Part shown: piece after piece, positions 36,223 to 46,059 of the stretch | How the letters are laid out: each line of letters starts with the position of its first letter | How positions within the stretch are numbered: position 1 is the stretch's first letter | Assembly (NCBI RefSeq): GCF_963678635.1 | Contig: NC_087068.1 | Location: 46,019,785-46,083,784, forward strand | DNA length: 64,000 nt | Origin: Symsagittifera roscoffensis | Lineage: Eukaryota > Xenacoelomorpha > Acoela > Convolutidae | Reading direction: 5' to 3' | Notes under the pieces: model-generated | What the model saw: only the letters and a program-made list of their open reading frames with translations | What the model was told of the DNA's origin: nothing | The model's database searches: none | Translations under genes and position numbers: made by a program

Positions 36223-38389
36223 TTTATTCTTAAAACCGTTCAATTGAGGCATTTGAGATTTTATAGCAATCACCGAAAAGCTCGGTTGACATATTTGGAA
36301 ATTTAATGGCAATTAAGTACCCCCAATTTCAGATTTAAGAATTTGGCTGGTTTCGATTTTTCATAAATCCTTTGTCTCGTGGGAACCTTTAAGGGTCATT
36401 TTTCTCACTAGAGGTTTCGTAGAAAAATTCATGAAAAAGGAAAATATTTGCTAGTGACAACAGATGTTGTGCTAGTTTCATTAAGGTCGGAATTTTTTGT
36501 TGGTACAATTTTTCTGATGTTTCGTTTTTATCAAAAAAAAATTTTTCCACAGTTTTTTTATAATTAAAAAAACAACCTAGCTCTTCAAAACAAAGTTTTT
36601 GAAAAACCTCATGGTTTGTGGCTAATCATACACAGAAACTTCAGGTTAGTGTGAAGTTGACACAAGCAGAGAAATTCTGTTTTGTGATGTTCTTTATTGT
36701 CATTTTCGGCACAACCAACAAAGATAATTATAATGTGTATTGCAGATTTCGTGATAAAAATGGAAAACCTCTAAAGAATTTTTTTCTGAGCGATCATTTC
36801 GTTTGATAACAATATCATGGGAAGAAATTCATAGGATGCTGATTTAAAATCTACAGAAAATTAAAGCAAAATTGGAAAATTTGAATGCGTTTGTCTCAAA
36901 TTGTGTTGCTATGAAACAAAAACGGTCAAAATTAAACGGTTAAGTTTTCACAAGAGTTAATATGATGTTAGTTTATTTGCGTATTTCAGGTCTACTTTTT
37001 CCATCAAAATGTTTTCTTTTTTAACTCATTTTTGGTGCTTTGAGATAAACGTCAAAATACTGAGTCAATTATATATAGTGAGCCTTTTATGAAGCCCATC
37101 AAATTCCCTTTTGGAGAAGCATGTTCTGCAAAAATAGCATTTTTTGCTTGTAAAGTAATTTTAAATTGGTACATGGTGAAAACAATTTTTGGCTGTTAAC
37201 CAAATCATTGTCATTTTGGCAAATTTAGGAAAAATTGTTTTTCGTGACCTTTGGTTGAGCTACTTAAGAGGCTCATTTTAGTATAATTTGCTGAAGAATC
37301 AATTCAGTTAACTGAATGAGGTTTTTAAATGACTAAAAGGAAGCATTTTTGTGGAAAAACTAAGACCTGAAAAAAAACACCATTTGAAGTATGGGATTTT
37401 TGTCATATTGTTTTGTTTGTTTTACGTTAACCCACTTTGAAAACAAAACGGAGTTAAAATTATGTCAATTTGCTTGTTTTATTTTCAGATGACTTAATCA
37501 TATCAGCACTGTTTTGACCTCAAAGTTTTGATGATTCTTTGTTTTTCCACGGCAAATATATTTATATTTATATTTATTTTCAAAATGCTTTGTTAGTTTT
37601 CAATTGCGGGCTTCATTTTCAATTTTTATTTGCCAAAAATCAGTTATGTGGTTGCGTCATCAGAGACTCAGAAAAAAATTTATTTGAAAGGCATAAGAGT
37701 GCCCTGATAACAATGCTATGGGAAAACTTTGCTAATTACGTCAAGAGCTTTTCTTGTACTTGAACTTCATTTTTTCTAGGGCAGATTTCTTTTTGTTTGA
37801 AATTTTTCTCTAATTGCCTCATTATCATTCTCTTTTGAGTTTTCTAGCAGTGACAATCCTTCAGGCCGAAGATTCTGTAAAGATTGAAAGACAATTGATT
37901 TAATTTTCCTTCGAACTACAATTTCGCGAAAATTTTCCTTCGAACTATCGTATCAAGGTTTTATTTGCGTTTTAGGGGTTTTAGTTTTCTGTTCAAAAAT
38001 AAAAAGAAATGAAATTTATTTTTAATCGCGTAATTTTTGGTTGAAAAAAAAAGTATGCTCATTGCAAGTTTTGATGAAATTATCAAAATAGATAGGGCTT
38101 GGCTTGTTTTTTTTTCTCAGGATAAGTTCCGATTTTTTGTCCAGCAAACTTTTAAAACTACTAATTTTCTAAGCTTAATGTTGAAATATAATTCTCCTAT
38201 GATCTTCTTAAAAGTTTTAGAAATTTAAAAATTGGTAACTTGGTCGATTTAAGGTTATTAACATGTGAATTTTTGCCGCATTAGAATCACAAAGCCGATT
38301 GTTATGTCTTTATAATGAATGGTTTTATTTAAAAAAATCATTTAAAAATTTTCATTTTTTTCGATTGGAAGTCAATTATTTTGTCAATA
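36223..38389. other. Anonymous A+T-rich DNA
   Basis: About 2.2 kb with short frames only (36618-36806, 37539-37763, 38037-38228), none with a recognisable domain. A tatattta run occurs at about 37556-37577. Confidence 0.5.
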
Positions 38390-38832
38390 ACATCCCTCAT
38401 AATCGAATACAATCCATTTTCATTTTTTGATTCAACTTTGATTTTTTTTGCAGAATTTTTATGACATGTCTTTTACAGTTATAAGAAGCAAAGTGTAAAA
38501 ATTCAAAGAACAACAGACCACATCCCTATGCTTACTCTTCGCCCCCAAATTTACCAACCCCACTCCAAACCTCCCATCAATTTTTCACAAAATATAGAAA
38601 AGTAGAAAAAATGTAAATTTATGAAATCTTCAAAAAATATAAAAAGTGAAATGTAGAAAAAATGTGAAAAGTAATAAATAGCAGCTGCGCAAAACGAAAT
38701 GAGATAAAATTAAAATAAAACTGCAAGTTTCATCTATAAATTCTCAGCAAAAATCTATTATAATAGATTATAATGGTTTATACTGACATAAATTTATTGG
38801 GATTATATTGCTTTTTAAATGGTGTAATAAAT
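38390..38832. repeat. Possible inverted partner of the 32340-33180 repeat
   Basis: Contains attgggattatattgcttt (inverse of a word at 32440-32460), ataatagattataatgg words and a C-rich patch at about 38520-38575 that mirrors the G-rich core at 32.8 kb. The hAT-like MITE at 38833 begins at its right end. Homology is suggested by word order, not by a clean alignment. Confidence 0.35.
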
Positions 38833-39281
38833 CAAGGGTGGATCTAGGATTTTGTTTGGGGGGGGGGGGGGGGGGGGGCGGATTTTCAAAAAAAATTTTC
38901 GAAAATTTTGACACCATTTTTATTAGGTCGACCAAATTGATTTTCCGAGCTCTCCTAAAGCAGTAAAAAGACCCTGTTTTGGCCAAATTTTCTGCACCGC
39001 AGCCAAATTTTTGGAAAAACAGGTCAAAAAAGACGTTTTCGGCCACTTTTTGGAGAATTTTGACGAAAAAATTGCGTTTTTTTGGTGCGCGCTCCCCCTC
39101 AAAGTAAGTATTTATTGGCGCCGAAGGCACCTTTAGAAAACTTTTAGGGTCGGTCGGCAAAAAATGGATTTCTTAAAAAGTACCAAAGGGGGGACCCTTT
39201 GGGTCAGCAGGGGGTCGAATCCCTGAGGGAAAAAACGCGTCCGCCCCTCCCCCCCCCCCTAAATCCGCCCCTGTAAGATAT
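38825..39281. mobile_element. hAT-like MITE (element 38833-39273, 441 bp)
   Basis: Starts CAAGGGTGGATCTAGG (two changes in the terminus) and ends CCTAAATCCGCCCCTG. Flanks taataaat and taagatat match at 6 of 8 bases, consistent with an aged 8-bp duplication. It has a G run of about 20 after the left end, a C run before the right end, and the conserved hairpin cagggggtcgaatccctg. Confidence 0.88.
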
Positions 39282-39289
39282 TATTTGTT

Positions 39290-39495
39290 ATTGTATGGAT
39301 ACTGACTATAAAATGAACAATGGACAGAATAACGTTTTAGAACATGGGAAACATTTTTTTTTGTAATTTAAATGAGATGAAGTGTGGGATAAAGATTTCA
39401 AAAAAAAATTACGAAAGTGAAACATTAGGAGATTTTAAGGGACAACCGTAGCCTTAGGGCTTTGTCCTGATACCTGCAGTTGTGTTAGATTTCCC
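39290..39495 (-). mobile_element. Diverged Helentron-like 3' half
   Basis: gatgaagtgtgggataaag corresponds to the ggcgtgtggggggatga block of intact copies, and the end reads ttagggctttgtcctgatac then tgcagttgtg, a degraded hairpin and terminus. The 5' half is absent. Confidence 0.5.
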
Positions 39496-39890
39496 ATTCA
39501 ACTGTGAACATCGAAACTAGCAGTTAGTAAAATCATTACAAGACTAGCAGTTTGAACAAATTCATTTATAAAAGTCAATTCAAGCAGAAACAAATCAAGC
39601 GTACTTCATTAAATGACAAAAGCAATTTGACTGCGAAGGACATCTATTATTTTATAGAGATCAAAAATAAGTGGCAAGGGGCATTCATGTGAAACAAAAC
39701 AGAACGCTGTTTTGATCTATATTGGAAATTTTTTATTTTAATAGATTTTAAAATTTTCAGTTTTCTTTTAACCACTGATCCGTATCACGAACAATTTTTC
39801 TTTAGCAAACCAATGTATATCAAACTGCAAATACGATTAGTCCACGCGACACAAATATTCCCGTACCGAAATCTTAAGTTCTTAACTTGG

Positions 39891-39921
39891 TCTATCTGGA
39901 GGGAGGATGTTAAATTGATCC
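39891..39921. repeat. Repeat shared with 27840-27880
   Basis: cttaacttggtctatctgg followed by aggatgttaaattgatcc, the second copy of the 40-bp word at 27.8 kb. It abuts the Helentron-like fragment that follows. Confidence 0.6.
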
Positions 39922-39924
39922 AAA

Positions 39925-40031
39925 TTTTAATTTTAATTTATTATATTTAAATTTTCCATCTTGTAACTGCTCCATAGACCTTAAAAGGCATTCGGAACAC
40001 TCAGGGCTTAGCCCTGATACGAGCAGTCCTG
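39925..40031 (-). mobile_element. Helentron-like 3' end fragment H7
   Basis: Last 105 bp or so of the family: ctgctccatagacc, then TCGGAAC, hairpin CAGGGCTTAGCCCTG and terminus GAGCAGTCCTG followed by T. The 5' 420 bp are missing. Confidence 0.72.
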
Positions 40032-40145
40032 TTTCATATTTGCACATGTTTTCTTGATAACCATAACCTAAAATAATTTGATTCTTCCAGATTGTTGTTT
40101 TAACTCTGCGCCTCCCGTGAGAAAGTACCATATTTGAAATGTCTG

Positions 40146-40443
40146 TGTGGTAAGGTGATGTAATGCTGTAAGCTCAATTGAAAATGGCATAATTTCAAGA
40201 GTTAATTTGAATACGAAGCTAAGTTTTCTCTCTCAATAGACAGTTCCGTGAACCAGCTCATTTGTCGTATCATCGTACGCAGAGCAAAAGTAAAACTAAG
40301 ATCTATTCACTGATCAACACTGAATGGCCTTGACTTAAGTTTAGTAACAATATATATAATTAAAGATAACAATACGCGTCCCAAGGTTAGCGTGCAACGA
40401 GGTTAACAATGATTACTGCGCATGCAGTATGTGCTGTACCACA
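40146..40443 (-). repeat. 3' LTR, 298 bp
   Basis: On the plus strand it runs from TGTGG (40146) to CCACA (40443), matching inverted ends typical of LTRs. On the minus strand it follows a purine tract directly. About 170 bp of it (40148-40318) recur at 47755-47905. Flanking 5-bp duplications cannot be tested because the 5' LTR is truncated. Confidence 0.85.
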
Positions 40444-40451
40444 CTCCCCTT
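40444..40451 (-). other. Polypurine tract of the Gypsy element
   Basis: Minus-strand AAGGGGAG lies immediately before the LTR start TGTGG. This is where plus-strand DNA synthesis is primed in LTR elements; the position relative to the LTR is exact. Confidence 0.8.
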
Positions 40452-40522
40452 GGGATAACTAATTTTTATATAGTATACTTATAAAATTTAAAATAACTAT
40501 GAGTTTTTTTACTCAGTTTAAT

Positions 40523-40811
40523 CAGTTTTGATCAGATTTTTGGTTTCCTGCAGGTGCTCTCGCGTTTCAATTTTCCTCTGCTCTGTTTTGTTCCTCCGCC
40601 AAATTGTCATCAAAGTTCAGAGGGAACCGCCATGAAGCATTCCAGGTTTTTGCAATATCCAGTGCCTCGCTTCCAAATTTTTGTCGAAAAAGATGTTTTT
40701 CAGCAATCCGAGCTTCGTCTCTGCTTGCTTGTTTACATCAGTTTTGAACATTGCCAGTTTAATCCTGTACGCCTCCAGTGCCGCCTTATTGAGATCTGTT
40801 ATATCCTGTTG
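40523..40811 (-). pseudogene. Extreme C-terminal Pol region, degraded
   Basis: Past the stop at 40812-40814 the same frame continues for about 65 codons (including LNKAALEAYRIKLAMFKTDV). A second frame then looks coding (ALDIAKTWNASWRFPLN and a Glu/Lys-rich end) up to a stop at about 40523. The charged, Lys/Glu-rich composition matches the region upstream. I infer one stop and one frameshift in an original longer ORF. No domain recognised. Confidence 0.5.
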
Positions 40812-41412
40812 TTAAGTAATGAGTGTAACTGAGTGTTTCACAGGATTTCCATATTGACTGGGACCTTTGTTTTTGGTCTGCCTTTCGCTGTGTCTCACAG
40901 TTACGTCGCTTTTGCCTGATTCGTCTGAGAATCTCGGGGGTGCGTTGTTGCCTTCATCGCCGCTCGTGTCCACTGTTTTCAATATGTTTTCTGCAGCTTT
41001 CTGCACACCTCTTGTCAGGACCTGGTCGGCTAACAGATTCCAGTCCTCTGTGATTAGGTCGCGGCTTTGGAATGTTTCCAGTATTTTTTCCGCCGGTGTA
41101 TTTCGAGTGATTTCTTTGGGTTTATCTTTCATCTCCTTCCTTGGGGTGGACGTGTTCAACGTGTAAGCTTTCGCCGGAAATGACAGTTTGTTTGTTTCTT
41201 TTTGTTCGTCTGTTTTGTCTTTCTGACTTACTGCTGCTGCAGCTTTTTGTTTTCTCGCCTCTTGGCACGTTGGCTTTTGGTCCTTTTTTCTGGCTCCTTT
41301 TGGTTCCGAGCTAATCGTGTTTCCCAACACTGGCCCGGCATTGTTGGGTTTGGCCCTCTTTATTGCCAAATTTAGAACTCCGTTTACCTCTATGTCTTTA
41401 GATGTTAAATTT
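40812..41412 (-). pseudogene. Pol C-terminal extension, distal part
   Basis: A 185-codon frame (41369 to 40812), open to about 41412, rich in Lys, Glu, Ser, Thr and Pro with an Ala run (KAAAAVSQK). Near its end is RHSERQTKNKGPSQYGNPV, resembling the R-S-x-R ... P-x-R-Y-G-x-P-V signature that commonly closes retroelement Pol or integrase polyproteins. No signal peptide or membrane segment is visible, so it is not an envelope gene. It joins the upstream frame through an A run near 41408-41413, probably a one-base indel. Confidence 0.65.
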
Positions 41413-42031
41413 TTTGTTGGCTATCTTGGTATAGCGCCGCTGCATTCTCCATTTCCGATCTCTCCTTGATTTCAAGCATTTCTTCTGAATCGCTGTTTGT
41501 TTTCCTTGTCCCGCCGTCTTTTTTCTTTGATTTTGATTTGGGTTCGTCTCCGTGAGGGCGTCTTCTAGATTGATCCTTTTTCGGGCTTTTGTCTCTGAAG
41601 TTACGGGTGTCAATTTTTGATTCGGCGATATCGATCTTTCTGTAAATTGCCTCCGCAGCTGTCTTTACTGTGTGTGGAGTTTCCGATCGCACTTTCCCCT
41701 TTAAAGGGATTTTTAGAGCCTTCCCGCTCTTCCTACCTTCGTCTTTCCTCAGTCGGTTTGGTGATCTTTGGTCGTCCTCTTCTGGCTTGTCCTCGATGAA
41801 GCCGTATTCCCACGAGTATAGGAGCTCCTTTCTTAAGTCTGGGTTGATTGTGCTTGTCTCGTCGACTATCCGTCTTAAATCGTTAGCCAACGTGTCCCTC
41901 CTGGTCGCATTCCATCGAGCGTTTGCTTCTAGCAATGTCTTTAGAGCTTTTTCCCGGTCTCTGTCCTTTGCTGACTCTACTTCTGACTTGAATAGACGAC
42001 TAACCTCTCTACTGCTTTGCCCTTTTCCCAC
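41405..42031 (-). pseudogene. Pol post-integrase region, duplication copy A
   Basis: A 208-codon frame beginning with MGKGQSSREVSRLFKSEVES. It is strongly charged with KSKSKKKDGG and SDSEE clusters, and no known domain is recognised. Upstream in the same frame (42032-42120) the sequence still looks coding (NSDRLDKEHLERSALAA) but is cut by TGA and TAA stops, so the Met is probably not a true start; the frame originally continued from the integrase. 41483-42732 is one copy of a 1250-bp tandem block; the part left of 41483 is present only once. Confidence 0.65.
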
Positions 42032-42732
42032 GATTTTGACGTTGTCCCTTTACTGATCTATCCGTCTTTTTAGTTGTCAGGCAGCGAGTGCTGAGCGCTC
42101 CAGGTGTTCCTTATCTAAACGATCAGAATTTTTAATGAACTTTCCCTTAAGGTTTTGAACTCGGTTTTTGGAAGTTGACTGAATTGAGCTTCGAACGGAG
42201 AGCATTTGATCGTTTTTTGTTTGCTCCACCTAAGATCTCGAATTATCGTGCTAAGAGCAAGTTTTTTTGATTTGAAATTTTCATCCAATAACATAATACC
42301 AAGTCTTTGTTTGATGGTTTGTATGGTTTGTTCGACCAGACCACAACCCCTGTGGCTCCCTACAGGACAGAATTTTTGATCAATATTATGTTCGGAACAG
42401 AACTTTTTCATCGTTTTGCCTTTAAATCCCGAGAACTTGTCGGTTCTTATTGATTCTGTTATTCCGTGTGTATCAATATGATTACGTAGAAATTTCACCG
42501 ATGACTTGCCCCCAGTCGATTTTGTGACTTTTACCGATGGAAATTTTGAATATCTATCTATGGCTGTAAGCAGGTAAATTTTCTTCCCCTTCTTATATTC
42601 TAAGGGGCCCGCATAATCTAATTGCAATTCTTGCCCCGGCTGCGTAAGCAGTGGAAGTGGTTTTGACGCATTTTTTGGTATAATATATTTAACATTCTTA
42701 CCATAGCGGGTACAACTTCTACATTCCTCTGC
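41483..42732 (-). repeat. 1250-bp tandem block within Gypsy pol, copy A
   Basis: Offset from copy B (42742-43991) is a constant 1259 bp with no indels. I count about 17 substitutions. It covers the post-integrase region plus most of the integrase core. One difference turns a Ser codon (copy B) into TGA (copy A) just after the integrase. Confidence 0.95.
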
Positions 42733-43290
42733 TTGCCGAAATTCTGAATCGCTGTTTGTTTTCCTTGTCCCGCCGTCTTTTTTCTTTGATTTTGATTTGG
42801 GTTCGTCTCCATGAGGGCTTCTTCTAGATTGATCCTTTTTCGGGCTTTTGTCTCTGAAGTTACGGGTGTCAAATTTTGATTCGGCGATATCGATCTTTCT
42901 GTAAATTGCCTCCGCAGCTGTCTTTACTGTGTGTGGAGTTTCCGATCGCACTTTCCCCTTTAAAGGGATTTTTAGAGCCTTCCCGCTCTTCCTACCTTCG
43001 TCTTTCCTCAGTCGGTTTGGTGATCTTTGGTCGTCCTCTTCTGGCTTGTCCTCGATGAAACCGTATTCCCACGAGTATAGGAGCTCCTTTCTTAAGTCTG
43101 GATTGATTGTGCTTGTCTCGTCAACTATCCGTCTTAAATCGTTAGCCAACGTGTCCCTCCTGGTCGCATTCCATCGAGCGTTTGCTTCTAGCAATGTCTT
43201 TAGAGCTTTTGCCCGGTCTCTGTCCTTTGCTGACTCTACTTCTGACTTGAATAGACGACTAACCTCTCTACTGCTTTGCCCTTTTCCCAC
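42115..43290 (-). pseudogene. Chimeric frame: post-integrase region fused to a second integrase
   Basis: A 391-codon open frame made by the tandem duplication. Residues 1-183 or so are the post-integrase segment of copy B (starting MGKGQSS). The junction reads SDSE-FRQ-AEECRSC, after which the integrase of copy A follows: the CRSC half of the zinc-binding motif, then the core with QLDYAGPL, SIRTDKFSGFKG and GCGLVEQTIQTIK, which keeps D, D and E. The FRQ codons come from a 9-bp filler. The order is the reverse of the natural one, so this is a product of rearrangement, not a designed gene. The frame survives because filler length and offset preserve phase. Confidence 0.85.
42733..42741 (-). other. 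Templated filler at the duplication junction
   Basis: ttgccgaaa lies between the two 1250-bp copies. With flanking bases, tctgcttgccgaaattc (42729-42745) matches 44334-44350 exactly, in the same orientation. The filler was therefore probably copied from 1.6 kb away, with short homology on both sides. Confidence 0.85.
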
Positions 43291-43991
43291 GATTTTGACG
43301 TTGTCCCTTTACTGATCTATCCGTCTTTTTAGTTGTGAGGCAGCGAGTGCTGAGCGCTCCAGGTGTTCCTTATCTAAACGATCAGAATTTTTAATGAACT
43401 TTCCCTTAAGGTTTTGAACTCGGTTTTTGGAAGTCGACCGAAATGAGCTTCGAATGGAGAGCATTTGATCGTTTTTTGTTTGCTCCACCTAAGATCTCGA
43501 ATTATCGTGCTAAGAGCAAGTTTTTTTGATTTGAAATTTTCATCCAATAACATAATACCAAGTCTTTGTTTGATGGTTTGTATGGTTCGTTCGACCAGAC
43601 CACAACCCCTGTGGCTCCCTACAGGACAGAATTTTTGATCAATATTATGTTCGGAACAGAACTTTTTCATCGTTTTGCCTTTAAATCCCGAGAACTGGTC
43701 GGTTCTTATTGATTCTGTTATTCCGTGTGTATCAATATGATTACGTAGAAATTTCACCGATGACTTGCCCCCAGTCGATTTTGTGACTTTTACCGATGGA
43801 AATTTTGAATATCTATCTAAGGCTGTAAGCAGGTAAATTTTCTTCCCCTTCTTATATTCTAAGGGGCCCGCATAATCTAATTGCATTTCTTTCCCCGGCT
43901 GCGTAAGCAGTGGAAGTGGTTTTGACGCATTTTTTGGTATAATATATTTAACATTCTTACCATAGCGGGTACAACTTCTACATTCCTCTGC
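42742..43991 (-). repeat. 1250-bp tandem block within Gypsy pol, copy B
   Basis: Partner of 41483-42732. Its right edge (43991) passes into the single-copy zinc-binding half of the integrase; its left edge abuts the filler. Because copy B is contiguous with the upstream integrase N-terminus, it keeps the original upstream context, while copy A keeps the original downstream context. Confidence 0.95.
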
Positions 43992-44015
43992 CATATTCAC
44001 AATATTTTTATGCAT
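43374..44015 (-). pseudogene. Gypsy integrase, duplication copy B
   Basis: A 213-codon frame holding most of a retroelement integrase, which joins the DNA copy to the host chromosome. Residues 12 and 15 are the CC pair of the HHCC zinc motif (ECRSC). The catalytic triad is Asp47 (QLDYAGPL), Asp106 (IRTDQFSG) and Glu142 (GLVERTIQ) with exactly 35 residues between the last two, the canonical DD35E spacing. The segment SPFEAHFGRLPKTEF follows the core. The upstream HH half lies at about 44016-44165, where WWPHMH can be read but a stop interrupts the frame. Downstream the frame shifts near LKILIV. Core residues are intact, but the gene is broken at both sides. Confidence 0.88.
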
Positions 44016-44191
44016 GTGTGGCCACCACAGTTATCTAGATACGTCCAACATGGCTTCTTGTCCTGGGTGACCTGAACGGATTTTTTTCAAGACTGCAGGA
44101 CGCAGTTTCCTGGGACGGCTAGTCGCCCGTCTACGACGATGCAGTCTTCTACGACGGACATTTGGTGCCAGAACGAATTCGTATGCGGCCC
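44016..44191 (-). pseudogene. Integrase N-terminal zinc-binding half, frameshifted
   Basis: In alternating frames one can read a SGHPGQEAM-like stretch and then LWWPHMHKNI, supplying the His residues of HHCC. A TAG/TAA interrupts just before LWWPH and at least one frameshift separates the two pieces. Confidence 0.55.
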
Positions 44192-45130
44192 CTACATCTC
44201 AAATATGTGACGATCTTTTCGTTCAATCACCCTCCTCAACCTGTCCATCCATGTATCATACGTTGTTAGTTCGGCAAGGAGGTTTTGGTCAAAGAGCTTT
44301 GACGAGATGAACAGATTATTGTCTTCTATATGTTCTGCTTGCCGAAATTCGTCTTTTCTTGATTTTCTATCGATTTTTTGTCCCCCAACCAGGCTCATTT
44401 CTGGGCTTGTTGTCGGGCTTTTGGCCGTAGGATCCACTTCTATAATCCTCGAGTCGTTCTTTTCGGGTATGTTTGCTTTAGGGCTGGACATTTCTGTTGA
44501 CGCTTCTAGCTCCAGTAAACTCCCCGATGTTACTCTGTCTGCTCGTTCCGATCCTACTAAATCTCAGAAGGACATTAGTTTCTTGGGTTCTGAACGTGTT
44601 GGTGTTGAGGTTGATTGTCCCGTTTCCTTTCTCTGATTTATGATATCTACTTTCCGCCTTTCAACTTGTGGTATGCCTGCTTCCAAACTGTCTGACTTGT
44701 GCCCTCGTTGTACTGTTCTTCTGCTTCGGTACGTCGTCTCAGTCACTTGTTCGAGCATCTGGTCTCTATTCTTTTCGCGCTCCAATATTTTTACGATCTT
44801 TTTTGGTTTTTCTTTCATTCGAATTTTTCTGTTTGCCTATGTTTTTCTGTATTTTTGCAATTGTTTATTTGAGTGTCAACCGACTGCTTACAATGAGATA
44901 GCTTGCTTAAAGTGTTTTGCTCACAATTTGAGGACGTGAGTTTTGACCAGAACGGTTGCTATAGCAACCGTGGGATGAATTGTCTTTTATTTTATCCAGC
45001 GTATCTCTCAATCCAGAATTTTCTAGAATGTTTTTGTTCTGAATTGTGTTTACTGTTATTTTTAGCCGACTGCTTAAGCAATCGAGTGCTGTTTGAAAAT
45101 GTTCGATCGACGCTACAACGAAATTTTCAT
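44192..45130 (-). pseudogene. Linker between RNase H and integrase, fragmented frames
   Basis: Frames at 44192-44491 (99 codons, containing SPTTSPEMSLVGGQKIDRKS and FRQAEHIEDNN) and 44564-44818 (84 codons, Lys/Arg/Glu-rich) are hydrophilic and lack a known domain. The region 44819-45130 has many stops. It sits where Gypsy elements have a tether between RNase H and integrase but is long for that, about 940 bp. The 44334-44350 segment was the source of the filler at 42733. Confidence 0.55.
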
Positions 45131-45433
45131 TTAATTATGACTCCGGCCACGGTTCCCCGTTTGGGTGTCTTGACCTCTTGACAGATAATCAACAATTCTC
45201 ATGTCTTTACCTGGTATATGTACCACTTTAAATTGATAAGGTAACAACCGGTCTACCCACCTAGTTAGTCTAGATTGGCACGTTTTGTTAGATTTATGTT
45301 CTCCTAGTGCTGATGTAAGGTCTTTGTGGTCTGTCGCTACTATGAATTCTTTTCCTAGTAAATAGTGTTTAAGTCTACATACCGACCATACTACTGCGAG
45401 CAGTTCTAACTTGTTTGTCGAGTACTTTTTTCT
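45131..45433 (-). pseudogene. RNase H domain, C-terminal part
   Basis: An open frame of about 100 codons without a Met: YSTNKLELLAVVWSV, then VATDHKDLTSAL (a catalytic-region Asp) and HIPGKDMRIVDYLSRG, the usual end of Gypsy RNase H. It ends at TAA (45131-45133). It continues the domain begun in 45406-46059, separated by a frame change in an A6 run at 45425-45430, most simply a one-base indel or assembly error. Confidence 0.8.
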
Positions 45434-46059
45434 TGGGTGTTAGGATAACGTGATGTGAACGCAATAGGTACTCTATCGTTATCATCTGTTTTCTGCTCTA
45501 GAGTTGCGCCGAGACCGCTATGACTTGCGTCACATTTCAACCGAGTATCCTTCTTGGGGTGATAATAATGATTTTGTGCTATCCTTGCCACCGCCTTTTT
45601 TATTTCTTCGAAAATTAGGGAGTGCTGCTTCCCCCACTCAAATTTCTTCACGGGCAATTTAACATTTTTCATCTTCTTTTTCTCGTTATCTTCTCTTAAC
45701 AATGGTCTAAGCTGATCGGTTAGGCTCGCAGCGTTAGGGATGAGTTTAGAGAGGTGATTAATGCTACCCATAAACGATCTTAACTGTTTTAAAGACTTTG
45801 GGTGTTGCAGTTTTGGTAGTGCCTCTGTCTTGGTGACTTTTGGTGTTATGCCCCCTGGTGTAAATTTATGACCTAGCCAGTTAACTTCTGTTTGAAAGAA
45901 CTCGCACTTTTCTAATTTTAATGCTAGATTTTTTTTGTTCATTTGTTTTAAAACTTCGAGTACTAATTTTTCATGTTCATGTTTATCTTCCTTCGAAACG
46001 ATCAGAATGTCATCAAGGAAACAGAAGGTGTTCTTTGCATGATTTAGTGTTCGGTCCAT
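45406..46059 (-). pseudogene. Gypsy RT palm/thumb and RNase H start
   Basis: A 217-codon frame. CFLDDILIVSKED (residues about 14-26) is RT motif C with the two catalytic Asp; the usual Tyr/Phe-x-Asp-Asp reads FLDD. LALKLEKCEFFQTEVNWLGH is the typical Gypsy segment after it, followed by LRSFMGSINHLSKLIP (thumb/connection). LKCDASHSGLGATLEQ is the first catalytic Asp block of RNase H. The frame then ends prematurely at a frameshift. It overlaps the upstream frame by 16 bp, and the break falls between RT motifs B and C. Confidence 0.88.

Noticed and set aside
40812-42031. Envelope gene downstream of the integrase
   Set aside because: No signal peptide, membrane segment or cysteine pattern. The sequence is charged and continues the Pol frame apart from indels and stops.
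41617-43315. Plus-strand frames of 60 and 128 codons over the Gypsy pol region
   Set aside because: They are antisense to clear Pol sequence and are duplicated only because the 1250-bp block is duplicated.
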